Part shown: one piece after another, positions 1-7,800 of the stretch
Numbering within the stretch: the first letter of the stretch is position 1
Layout of the letters: the number at the start of each line of letters is the position of its first letter
NCBI GenBank assembly: GCA_964486335.1
Contig: CAZAMB010000014.1
Coordinates: 70,531 to 134,530, forward strand
DNA from: CAZAMB01 sp964486335
GTDB taxonomy: Bacteria; Planctomycetota; Phycisphaerae; UBA1845
DNA length: 64,000 nucleotides
Direction: 5' to 3'
Notes under the pieces: model-generated
Seen by the model: the letters and a program-made list of their open reading frames with translations, nothing else
Told to the model about the DNA's origin: nothing
Databases searched by the model: none
Made by a program: the position numbers and the translations under genes

Positions 1-244
1 GCGGCACGGTCTGCGGCGAGACCGGTTGCAAGATGACCGACGCCGTCGCGCCACGCGCGATCGCATCGCGCATCGTCGTTTCCGGACCGGTCACCCGCCG
101 CTGATCGCTCGATCGACGGGCCGGATCGTCCTCTTTGTCCGCAGTTGCTTGGCGGGTGGGTGCCGGAGGAAGTCCCGACGACAACGCCGCAAGGGCCGTA
201 ACGCTTGAAAGAGCGATCAATGTAGTTGCTGATGTCCGCTTCAT
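1..244 (-). CDS. Secreted protein, N-terminal part only (runs off left edge)
   Basis: An open frame reads leftward from ATG at 244 to the window edge with no stop (81 complete codons). It starts MKRTSATTLIALSS and continues into an Ala/Leu-rich stretch, a typical Sec signal peptide of about 25-30 residues, followed by a charged Asp/Glu/Arg-rich linker. A near-perfect Shine-Dalgarno sequence (AAGGAGGA on the minus strand, at 252-259) lies 7 bases before the ATG, which is the main reason to trust the start. The visible part contains no recognisable domain, so I give no function. It lies downstream of the flagellin gene on the same strand, but a 205-base gap with a hairpin after flagellin suggests a separate transcript. 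Confidence 0.6.
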   Translation of the reverse strand, partial: MKRTSATTLIALSSVTALAALSSGLPPAPTRQATADKEDDPARRSSDQRRVTGPETTMRDAIARGATASVILQPVSPQTVP

Positions 245-409
245 GACGTGGTCCTCCTTCTAAAGGCCTAGGTACGCGCGTTTGCTCGCCGCGCATCGGC
301 CAGTCCAAGGTGGTGCAGGACCACTGTAACAAATCAGCGATGTCAGATCAACTGTATTTTTCGTACTCTGCTCCGCGAGCGTCCAGCTCATCGGTTGCGA
401 GCCGAGCTT

Positions 410-435
410 GGGCTGAACCCTGTTAGGATCAGCCC
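410..435 (-). terminator. Hairpin downstream of flagellin, possible terminator
   Basis: GGGCTGA and TCAGCCC form a 7-bp stem with a 12-base loop just after the flagellin stop. On the minus strand there is no clear T-run behind it, so it may be an mRNA 3' stabiliser or a weak terminator. Confidence 0.35.
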
Positions 436-449
436 GTCAGCCCGATTCA

Positions 450-1901
450 TTATCCTCCGAGAAGCGTCAGGACGTTCTGTGATTGGGCGTTGGCAATGGA
501 CAGAATGCTGTTGCCCGCCTGCACCAGAATCTGCGCTCGCGTGAGTTCCGACGTTTCCACCGCAAAGTCCGTGTCGCGGATGACGGCTTCGGACGAGGTC
601 AGGTTCTCCGTCGTGATTTGCAACTGGTTGATATTGGGTTGCAGCGTATTCCGCTCGAACGCGCCGAGTCGCCCGCGCAACACCGCCACCTGCGTGATGA
701 CTTCCTGCACGATCTTGGAGCCTTGCTGGAAGTTCCCCGAAATCAGCGACCGGTTTTGCCCTGATTTCAGTTCCGAAAGATATCCGACGACGGCATTGCC
801 GAGCTTATTGGCCTGCATGCTCTTTACGCCGATGTTTTCCTGCAAGTTGGTCGAAACCTGCGGGCCAAGCTGGAACAACGCCCCACCGTCGGTCACCGCG
901 AAGCTCGACGTGCCCAATCCGTTCGTTCCGTTGCCGAAATCTTCAGCGAGAACGACGTCCACTTTCAATAGCGAGGAACTGTAGGAGAGTTTCAGCCCAT
1001 CAGCCGTCGTGGCGATGCCGTTGATCGTCGCTGTGGCGTTGCGACCGGTGGTTCGCTTGACGACCGTATCCGACCGATTCACCACCTGGAACGACCCGTT
1101 CGTTTCCGCCTGTTCCACGCTGACAAACGCGTTGCTTCCATATTCCAGACTCTGGAACCGCATGCCGGCGGACCCGTTCGTGCCGCTCAGCACCGCGATG
1201 ATGCCTGTGTCGTCCACCTGACGGTTGATGGCCTGGACCATTTCGACGGTGGAAGCGCTTGCGGGGAAGGTCAGCGTAATGATGCCGTCGGGCCCGCGAA
1301 TGCCGAGGGTCGCGCCGCTCGTGCCCAACCCCGGACCCGAAAAACGCAGCTCCGCCCGCTGGGCCGACTGTGAGACGGTCACGTCCACGCCGACGTACGG
1401 CTGCGTTCCGAACTTGGCGCCAAGGACGTTCACATCCGTAAGTTCGGTCTGGACGATACCGCTCGTGACGTAATCAAGCTCGCCGTTGAGCAGCTTTCGA
1501 CCCGCAAACGTCGTCGTGTTGGCGATGCGCGTGATTGAGTCGATGGCGTTATCCACCTGAAGCTGGTTGGCGGCGATTTCCTCGTCGGAAAAGGCGCCGC
1601 TGTTGGCCGCCTCGACCAGCAAGGCCTGAATGTCGGTAAGCAGCGCCTGAACCTCGTCGAGCGCGCCCTCCGTCGTTGCGATGACGTTGATCGCCCGCTC
1701 CGAGTTATCGATCGCCTGCTTGACGACGGAAATCTCCGAACGCAATCGCTCGGACACGATCAAACCGGCGGGGTTGTCGGCCCCGCGATTGATCTGCAAT
1801 CCGCTCGACAAGCGCTCCAGCGACGTTCGCAGCGCTCGCTGGGACAGCCCAAGGTGTCGCTGGGCGATCAATGACGGAACATTGCTATTGATTCTTGACA
1901 T
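450..1901 (-). CDS. fliC: Flagellin
   Basis: Structural protein of the flagellar filament, exported through the flagellar type III apparatus and polymerised at the tip. The 483-residue protein begins MSRINSNVPSLIAQRHL and has the conserved D0/D1 N-terminal helices (LERLSSGLQINRGADNPAGL near residues 30-50). The C-terminal D0 helix ends in NAQSQNVLTLLGG. The central part is a Gly/Thr-rich variable domain with one flagellin-hook-IN-like segment. An upstream in-frame ATG exists at 1937, but the start at 1901 is preceded by GGAGG at 7-base spacing and gives the canonical flagellin N terminus. It is the last gene of the flagellar operon, directly after csrA and fliW, an arrangement in which FliW/CsrA control flagellin translation. 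Confidence 0.95.
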   Translation of the reverse strand: MSRINSNVPSLIAQRHLGLSQRALRTSLERLSSGLQINRGADNPAGLIVSERLRSEISVVKQAIDNSERAINVIATTEGALDEVQALLTDIQALLVEAANSGAFSDEEIAANQLQVDNAIDSITRIANTTTFAGRKLLNGELDYVTSGIVQTELTDVNVLGAKFGTQPYVGVDVTVSQSAQRAELRFSGPGLGTSGATLGIRGPDGIITLTFPASASTVEMVQAINRQVDDTGIIAVLSGTNGSAGMRFQSLEYGSNAFVSVEQAETNGSFQVVNRSDTVVKRTTGRNATATINGIATTADGLKLSYSSSLLKVDVVLAEDFGNGTNGLGTSSFAVTDGGALFQLGPQVSTNLQENIGVKSMQANKLGNAVVGYLSELKSGQNRSLISGNFQQGSKIVQEVITQVAVLRGRLGAFERNTLQPNINQLQITTENLTSSEAVIRDTDFAVETSELTRAQILVQAGNSILSIANAQSQNVLTLLGG

Positions 1902-1917
1902 GAGGAATCCTCCCTGA
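1902..1917 (-). promoter_or_regulatory. Flagellin RBS in a short hairpin with CsrA-type AGGGA
   Basis: On the minus strand the leader reads TCAGGGAGGATTCCTC directly before the flagellin ATG. GAGG and CCTC can pair around an ATT loop, covering the Shine-Dalgarno sequence. AGGGA matches the A-N-GGA core recognised by CsrA. With csrA and fliW immediately upstream, this is a likely site of CsrA repression; binding is inferred. Confidence 0.5.
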
Positions 1918-1973
1918 TTTCCCCCGGCGCGACCCATCGCTCCGGGACATGTCCGAACAAAACCACGTCGGGT

Positions 1974-2282
1974 CTAACGCGACCGCCGAATCTGGTTCGT
2001 TCGATTCTTCTCCGCACTTTCGTCGTTACTCTTTTGTTCAACCGGGTTCGCCGACTTTGATGCATCCGTGTCGGCCGCGCCCGGAACGTCCTGCGGCTTT
2101 AAGCCCGCCGCCTGCTGATTCTCTCGCTTTATGGCCTCGTAGACTTCCTTGCGATGCACCTGGATATGCCGGGGCGCATTGATTCCCAATCGAACTTTGT
2201 CGCCCCGAATATCCACGATCGTGATCTCGACTTCGTCGCCAATCATGATCGTTTCATCGCGTTGTCTCGAAAGCACCAACAT
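1974..2282 (-). CDS. csrA: Carbon storage regulator CsrA
   Basis: RNA-binding translational regulator. In flagellar operons of this type it represses flagellin translation and is antagonised by FliW. The first 60 residues are a textbook CsrA: MLVLSRQRDETIMIG, then EITIVDIRGDKVRLGI and a helix with HRKEVYEAI. The 102-residue protein carries a roughly 40-residue polar tail that most CsrA proteins (60-75 residues) lack. The start at 2282 rather than 2303 is chosen because CsrA begins at MLVLSR and AAGGAG lies upstream. It lies between fliW and flagellin, about 70 bases before the flagellin start. Confidence 0.93.
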   Translation of the reverse strand: MLVLSRQRDETIMIGDEVEITIVDIRGDKVRLGINAPRHIQVHRKEVYEAIKRENQQAAGLKPQDVPGAADTDASKSANPVEQKSNDESAEKNRTNQIRRSR

Positions 2283-2519
2283 ACTCGGCTCCTTCCTTGC
2301 CATGCCGATGCGTCGTGTACGACGATTTGCCTGCCCATCGCCGAGGTCGCGACGGAAGCTCGTGGGAACGGAGAAAACCTACTCACCGTCTCACGGATCC
2401 GCCGAGGACGCCCGATGCGATCGCCGCCCGCTAGCCGGGCGCGGCACGGAAACACTTTAGTCTCCGCCGGAACCAACGTTCCGCTCCGCCCGCCACGGCC
2501 GCACTATCGTCGTACCGCG

Positions 2520-2969
2520 CTACGCCGTCTTTCCCATCGCCGTCCGACGCGGAATCCTCATCAACGGGTGCCGCGTCGAAAACCGCTTGTCGCTGAGCAC
2601 GAGTTGCCGCGCCTTTCGATTCACCACGTTGACCACCAGCGGACCCTGGAGGTTGCCGGTCAGAAGTTCGCTCACCTTGTTGACAATGATGAACACCTGA
2701 GCGTCCTTGGCGTCGCCAAGCCCGATGCACTCCAGTTCCTCGAGCTTCACCGGAACCTGATACTCCGCGACGAACAACCGCGGATCACAGACCACAAAGG
2801 CAAGTTCGGCGTTTCCCGTGGATTGAAGCCAGTAAAACCCGCTGTCCGGACCCGTTTGGATCAACGCGTATTCACGCTGACCGGGAAAACCGAGAATGCC
2901 GTCCTCGAAGACGATCAAACGTTCGGCGTCCACGTCCAGCTGTCCAAACCGCGATGTGGTGATCACCAT
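2520..2969 (-). CDS. fliW: Flagellar assembly factor FliW
   Basis: FliW binds flagellin and CsrA. When flagellin is exported, free FliW sequesters CsrA and allows flagellin synthesis. The 149-residue product has the family pattern: FGQLDVDAERLIVFEDGILGFP near the N terminus, then a segment with ALIQTGPDSGFYWLQS and a middle beta region with VVCDPRLF. The open frame extends upstream to 3161, but ATG 2969 has AAGGGAG upstream and gives the normal FliW length (130-150 residues). It lies between flgL and csrA, the typical context. Confidence 0.9.
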   Translation of the reverse strand: MVITTSRFGQLDVDAERLIVFEDGILGFPGQREYALIQTGPDSGFYWLQSTGNAELAFVVCDPRLFVAEYQVPVKLEELECIGLGDAKDAQVFIIVNKVSELLTGNLQGPLVVNVVNRKARQLVLSDKRFSTRHPLMRIPRRTAMGKTA

Positions 2970-3212
2970 CGCGCATCTCCCTTGACCGTTCCAAGTCAGC
3001 CGGCCTGTCGACGCGGCGAGGTCGAACGACGACCCCCAGCTCTCCACGCCTTGCCCGCGACGAATCCGACGCCGCGTTCCGATGATTCCCCATCGGACAG
3101 CCAATCCCGACGCGCGGCCTCGGTCATGCGGCCGCCGCGCGGGGTTCTCCGCGATGTACAACCTCTTCCTTCTTCGAGGACTTCACATGAAGTCCCGCCG
3201 ACACGCCGCGAA

Positions 3213-5150
3213 CTACCGGAGGAAGTCCATCAGCGACAACTGACCAATGATGGCACTGGTTCGCAGACCCGCCTCCATTTGGGCCGTCGTCGTTTGGAGT
3301 CGCGTCACTGCCTCCGTGTAATCAAGATCACGCACTTCCGAAAGAAAAATTTCCGTCGTCTGCGAAGCGTCCTCGATCTGAAGCTTCTTAGACGACATCG
3401 CCTGGGCGCGAGCGCCGATGACGCCGTGCATGCGCGTTACTTCGTTTCGCAGGCGGTCAATGCGTTCACCGGCCAGCGATATCCCGCGCGTGTCGTTGCT
3501 TCTCAGTGCTTCTTCCAGGTCGATCAGCGCGCCAAGGATGCCGTCGGTCCGTGTTGGGTTCACGTCCGCGCCGTTGAGGGTTCCGCTGGCGAACGTGCCT
3601 TGAAGCAGGCCAAGGTCTTCGGCCGCGTTCGACAGATTCAACCGCGACACCGAAAGGTCGTTTGTTCCCCCGGTGCCGTCGTCGATGCGAATGCCATTGC
3701 CAGTATCCGTGAACGAAGCGGTGATGCCGACCGTGGCGGCCGTCGCTGCCGCGTTGATCGCTTCGATCACGTCACCAACCGTAACTGCTCCGTCGAGATT
3801 CACATCGACCGTCGAACCATTGCCGGCCGTGATGCGCAGATCGTCGCCGCCATCCGCCCGAACGACGCCCAACCCAAAGTTAAGTGACGACAGCGGCGTC
3901 GCCGCATCAAACGTGCGAATCCCCAGGTCCGTCGCGGTGGTTCCGCCGTTTTCACCGATGCTCAGCGAGGTGCCCGATGACTGATTGAACACATCGATTC
4001 CGGTTCCCGATTCATTGATACGGGCGAGCACGAACGTCCCCGAGTTGTTGATCAAATTGATCAGGTCCTGAACGGTCTCCGCGGAACTTACGTCCACCGT
4101 CGCGCTGCGCGGTCCATTCGTAATCAGCAAACCACCCGAGGTATCGATCCCGCTCCCCTGCGCGAGAGCCGTCAACGGAGACAGCCGAGTCAACCGAGCG
4201 GCAAGCGTCCCGCCGGTAATCGTTGCGCTGGATGCTGTTTGCGTCAGAATTCCAAGCCCTGATGCTGTGGCGCCCGCGCTCGTATCCGTAATGGTGACCG
4301 ACGATCCGCCCGGTTGAATGTCAAGCCCGGTGTCGGTCAGCGAAGCCGTGACTCGCGCGCCCGCGGCGCTCGATGCGGCGTTGATCGCATCCACGACGTC
4401 GCCGATGGTGTCCGCCTGCCCCAGATCGACAGAGAAGACACCCGCCCCGCCGACCTCGTTGAATACCAAAGTGCCCCTGGTGATTTCGCGCCCCGATGCA
4501 CTTGTGATGTCCTCCAGCCGTGTCTCGGCTGTCAGTACGGGTGCGAGGTTTACGTTCGTCGCGATCTGACTGGAAAGCGCTCCAAACACCTGGCTGCCCG
4601 GCATGGTGATCGATGAAATCAAATCCGATGAAAGCCGCGTCTGAAGTTCGCCTGTGTCACCCCGATAGGCGATGCCCGCTGGACCGTCCACAAACGGCTG
4701 CCGAAGTGTGTCGCGACCCGCGAAAATGTAGCGACCGTTGAATTGACGATTGCCGACGACCTGAAGCTGCTGTCGAATGGCCGCGACGACTTCAGCTTCG
4801 GCCTCGCGTTCCGCGGCGCTCGTCAGATTGCTCACGGTCAGGCTCGCCACCGACGCGCCTTGCACGATGAGGTCGGCGATTTCCGCCAACGCGCTGTCGG
4901 CCGCCGAGAGGATGTTCTCACCATATTGCGCGTTCTCGCGAAACTGTTGTTGTCGCTCCAGCGCCCGCGACAGATCAAACGACCTTGCGGCGGCGATCGG
5001 ATCCTCTCCGGGAGATACGAACTGTCGCCCGGTCGCGATGCGCGTCTGGGCGTGCAGCAGCTCACGCTGGCTGCGACGCACAGAATCCAGCACCAGATTC
5101 GTTTGCAGATTCTGGCTGATTCGCGCTAGATTGACCGGACTGATCGCCAT
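3213..5150 (-). CDS. flgL: Flagellar hook-associated protein FlgL, enlarged
   Basis: Hook-filament junction protein HAP3. The N terminus (residues 1-140, with LHAQTRIATGRQFVSPGEDP) and the C-terminal about 100 residues are FlgL/flagellin-like D0-D1 segments. At 645 residues it is about twice the usual FlgL (about 300). The extra length is a central block with three repeats of the flagellin-hook-IN type (about residues 248-302, 359-412 and 457-516), each with T-[IV]-x-D-[VL]-I-x-x-I-N followed by a beta-rich half ending near DLGI/DLGL. These probably form surface domains on the junction. It follows flgK in the operon; the RBS is weak, so expression may depend on coupling to flgK. Confidence 0.9.
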   Translation of the reverse strand: MAISPVNLARISQNLQTNLVLDSVRRSQRELLHAQTRIATGRQFVSPGEDPIAAARSFDLSRALERQQQFRENAQYGENILSAADSALAEIADLIVQGASVASLTVSNLTSAAEREAEAEVVAAIRQQLQVVGNRQFNGRYIFAGRDTLRQPFVDGPAGIAYRGDTGELQTRLSSDLISSITMPGSQVFGALSSQIATNVNLAPVLTAETRLEDITSASGREITRGTLVFNEVGGAGVFSVDLGQADTIGDVVDAINAASSAAGARVTASLTDTGLDIQPGGSSVTITDTSAGATASGLGILTQTASSATITGGTLAARLTRLSPLTALAQGSGIDTSGGLLITNGPRSATVDVSSAETVQDLINLINNSGTFVLARINESGTGIDVFNQSSGTSLSIGENGGTTATDLGIRTFDAATPLSSLNFGLGVVRADGGDDLRITAGNGSTVDVNLDGAVTVGDVIEAINAAATAATVGITASFTDTGNGIRIDDGTGGTNDLSVSRLNLSNAAEDLGLLQGTFASGTLNGADVNPTRTDGILGALIDLEEALRSNDTRGISLAGERIDRLRNEVTRMHGVIGARAQAMSSKKLQIEDASQTTEIFLSEVRDLDYTEAVTRLQTTTAQMEAGLRTSAIIGQLSLMDFLR

Positions 5151-5181
5151 CTTTCACACCGTGTTCAGAACTCACCGCGAC

Positions 5182-5203
5182 GAGTGAAAAAACCTTTTCA
5201 CTC
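5182..5203 (-). repeat. Perfect inverted repeat between flgK and flgL
   Basis: GAGTGAAAA and TTTTCACTC form a perfect 9-bp stem with a 4-base loop. It overlaps the flgK stop codon and lies about 30 bases before flgL. It could be an mRNA processing or attenuation hairpin; no function is shown. Confidence 0.55.
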
Positions 5204-6932
5204 AGCGGATGAGCGCCACTAAATCTCCAATCAATTGATCCACAACCGACACGAAGCGCGCCGCGCCTTGGAAGGCTCGCTGATACTTCACCAACGCGAC
5301 GGCCTCTTCATCGAGGTTCACGCCGCTGATGCTTTCCTTCTGCGCCTGCAAAGACGATTGAACCGACGATCGAGCGTCCACGTCCAGATTGGCCCCCGAG
5401 GATGCGACGGCCACCGCTGTCGCCAATCCGTTATAAAAGGCCGATAGCGAAACCCCGTTCAGTCGATCGCTCGGGGTCGTATCCAACGCAGCGATCCGAC
5501 GGGCGTTCGCTCCATCACCCGGAAGGAACACCGATCCCGCCGCGACCAGCGTCGGATCCTGTCGAAGCCGATCGCTCACGGTAATGTTTCGCGCGTCGCT
5601 GCCGGTGAAAAACGTGTTCACTCCCAAGGCCGAAAGTACGCCCGACGTGTCCTGCCGCGGACTTTGTCCGTCGTAGCCGAAAGTAAACGAAAAACCCGCG
5701 TCGGCGTTGAACGCCAGCCGATTGTCACTCGTGACGGAGGCCGTCACGCCTTGCACTTGCGCGTTGATCGAATCGACCAGCGTGCGGAGGGTTGTGCCGC
5801 CGCCCGCGCCGTCGAAATCGACTTCGATGCGATATGCCACCGGCGTACCCGTCGCGTCGTCCGCAACGGTCATGTAGAAACTGCCGTTGCGCGACGTATT
5901 CGCCAGACCGGCCTCCGCATCGTTCAGCACGGCATCCGGCGACAAAACGTCGAAACTGCCCGTCAGCGAGCGATGGCCGCTCAACCCCTGACCATCCGCG
6001 TGAATGCGATTCACGTCGGCGATCAGCGCCTGCGCGAGTTCGTCCAGACCGGCGACTCGACCGTAAGCGTCTTGCTCGCGCGATCGAACCAGACCGGCGA
6101 CGCGCCCGCCGCGACTCTCCACCTGCTGATTCGTGTCCGCGAACCGAACCGATGTTCGCACGAACTCGCCGTCGATCGTTGTGTCCGTCGTCAACCCGCG
6201 CGACGAGCCTCCCTGCACCAGCGCCTCATTGCCGACGTAGACGTTGATCGATCCGTCCGGCTGCTCGCGGACCGTCACGTCAAATAGTTCGCCGAGTTTG
6301 CGTAGCTGTGCATCCCGCTGATCGCGCAGGGCCGACGCCTCGCCGCGCCGCCCCGCTTCGTTCGTCGTAATCTGCGTGTTGAGCCGGGCGATCTCGGCGG
6401 CAATGGCATCCGCCTGCTCAACCGAATCCGCGATTTGCCCGTCGATATCCTCGCCCAGTCGAAAGAACTGCGTCCGCAGGTCGGTCAGTGACTCCGCCAG
6501 TTGCGAACCCGCCGACAATGCAAGATCGCGCGCTGCGATGTCCTCGGGCGTGTTCTGCAAATTGTCGAAGGCCTGAAAGAACGCGCCGAGCCGGGTGCCG
6601 ATGCCCGCTCCGCTTGTGTCATCCATGAATGCTTCAACTTGTGCAAGCGTCGTCTGTCGGGCCGACGCCTCCTGCGTCGCGCCGATCGAAAGTCGAAGCC
6701 GACCCTCCAACGCATCGTCGATGTAACGGCGAATATCCGTCACGGCCACGCCTGCTCCGGGTTGCAGTCCGTCGCCAATCGACGTGCCCGGAATCGGATC
6801 CAGTTGCGGCGATAACCGCGTGTAGTCCGGGCTTCCCGCGCTGCTCACGTTGTTGCCGACCGCCTGCAGTGCTCCCTGATAACTCAGGATCGCGTTACGA
6901 CCGATCTGAAGCGCTGAATTGAGTAGTCCCAT
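5202..6932 (-). CDS. flgK: Flagellar hook-associated protein FlgK
   Basis: HAP1, first of the two hook-filament junction proteins. The 576-residue length is normal. The N terminus (GLLNSALQIGRNAILSYQGA, then NNVSSAGSPDYTR) is the flagellar rod-family motif. The C terminus carries the matching helix (SGVNLDEEAVALVKYQRAFQ), the diagnostic FlgK end. Coiled-coil segments lie around residues 150-220. It lies 6 bases after the FlgN-like chaperone gene, its expected partner. Confidence 0.95.
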   Translation of the reverse strand: MGLLNSALQIGRNAILSYQGALQAVGNNVSSAGSPDYTRLSPQLDPIPGTSIGDGLQPGAGVAVTDIRRYIDDALEGRLRLSIGATQEASARQTTLAQVEAFMDDTSGAGIGTRLGAFFQAFDNLQNTPEDIAARDLALSAGSQLAESLTDLRTQFFRLGEDIDGQIADSVEQADAIAAEIARLNTQITTNEAGRRGEASALRDQRDAQLRKLGELFDVTVREQPDGSINVYVGNEALVQGGSSRGLTTDTTIDGEFVRTSVRFADTNQQVESRGGRVAGLVRSREQDAYGRVAGLDELAQALIADVNRIHADGQGLSGHRSLTGSFDVLSPDAVLNDAEAGLANTSRNGSFYMTVADDATGTPVAYRIEVDFDGAGGGTTLRTLVDSINAQVQGVTASVTSDNRLAFNADAGFSFTFGYDGQSPRQDTSGVLSALGVNTFFTGSDARNITVSDRLRQDPTLVAAGSVFLPGDGANARRIAALDTTPSDRLNGVSLSAFYNGLATAVAVASSGANLDVDARSSVQSSLQAQKESISGVNLDEEAVALVKYQRAFQGAARFVSVVDQLIGDLVALIR

Positions 6933-6938
6933 TGGAAG

Positions 6939-7460
6939 TTATCCCACGGCCTCAAACAGGCTCGATTCAGCGCCGGCCACGTTTCGGCCCCGACCGGTGT
7001 ATCCGACAAACGCGGCCTCGCGCGGACGCACGGACGCAAAAACACTCTTCATGTGCTCCACGACGTCACGGGCAATGCTTGACGCCAGGCGATTGGCTTG
7101 CTTGGTTCTGGCCAGAGCGATCTGGAGTTTCGACGCCGCGGCCGCCAGCAGCTTTCCCTCCGGCTTCGCAAGCCGCGCCGACAGTTGCGACACGGTCATC
7201 GATCGCGATTCCTTCGCTGTCAGTCCCAGATCGCGGCCGATCGCCTCCATCATCTGAAGTCGAAGTCCCTCCCGCTCGCGCATCCGCGCGACCACGGCCT
7301 GTTCCGCTTCGGCCGCCGACTGAATCGCTGCAACATCCGCCAGACGCATCGACGCAATCTTCGTCTCGATGACGTTGAACAATTCCTCGTGCAGAAACCG
7401 AAGACCGTCGTACAGCCGCACGAGGTCTCGCAGTCGTTTTGTCTCGATCCGAACACTCAT
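6939..7460 (-). CDS. flgN: FlgN-like export chaperone
   Basis: Predicted cytoplasmic chaperone for FlgK and FlgL. The 173-residue, almost entirely helical protein has the length and heptad-rich pattern of FlgN (LRDLVRLYDGLRFLHEEL at the N terminus). It is assigned mainly by position directly before flgK and by this helical pattern, since FlgN is weakly conserved. Its ATG overlaps the stop of the preceding FlgJ-like gene (ATGA), so the two are probably translationally coupled. Confidence 0.7.
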   Translation of the reverse strand: MSVRIETKRLRDLVRLYDGLRFLHEELFNVIETKIASMRLADVAAIQSAAEAEQAVVARMREREGLRLQMMEAIGRDLGLTAKESRSMTVSQLSARLAKPEGKLLAAAASKLQIALARTKQANRLASSIARDVVEHMKSVFASVRPREAAFVGYTGRGRNVAGAESSLFEAVG

Positions 7461-7798
7461 CCCTGAACTCCCATTCGTTTGTTGCTCGAATCCATCAATG
7501 CTTGCTGGCGCGCGAGCCGCTGATAAAGGGCTTCGCCCAGTCCGCGCTTGGTCGCGTTGCCCAGGCGTTCCGCCATGATGCCGTCCAATTGCCCCGCGAA
7601 GGCTTCCTCTCCGCGGCCGCCGTGACCGATCGAAGTCTTCAAACTACTTTCGCGCATCATCTTCAGCATCGTTCCGTAGAATACCGATCCTACCACGCGA
7701 CCAGTGGCCTCCCGAAGTTGATCGCGCGTGGCACGAACGCTCGTGCGGGCGGTCCCGAGCTCGCCCAGCGCGGATGTGCCACTTACTGACACGGCCAT
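7457..7798 (-). CDS. flgJ: Rod-binding protein, FlgJ N-terminal domain only
   Basis: Predicted scaffold for flagellar rod assembly. The 113-residue product matches only the N-terminal rod-binding domain of FlgJ: FYGTMLKMMRESS, then FAGQLDGIMAERL and GLGEALYQRL. The muramidase half found in gammaproteobacterial FlgJ is absent, as is common outside that group, so another enzyme must open the peptidoglycan for rod passage. It lies between flgI and flgN. Confidence 0.8.
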   Translation of the reverse strand: MAVSVSGTSALGELGTARTSVRATRDQLREATGRVVGSVFYGTMLKMMRESSLKTSIGHGGRGEEAFAGQLDGIMAERLGNATKRGLGEALYQRLARQQALMDSSNKRMGVQG

Positions 7799-7800
7799 AG

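Noticed and set aside
26..208. 60-codon plus-strand frame at the left edge
   Set aside because: It is antisense to the secreted-protein start, has no ribosome binding site and an Arg-rich shadow composition.
2154..3887. 577-codon plus-strand frame across fliW and flgL
   Set aside because: Antisense to four convincing flagellar genes; Arg/His-rich composition is typical of shadow frames in G/C-rich DNA.
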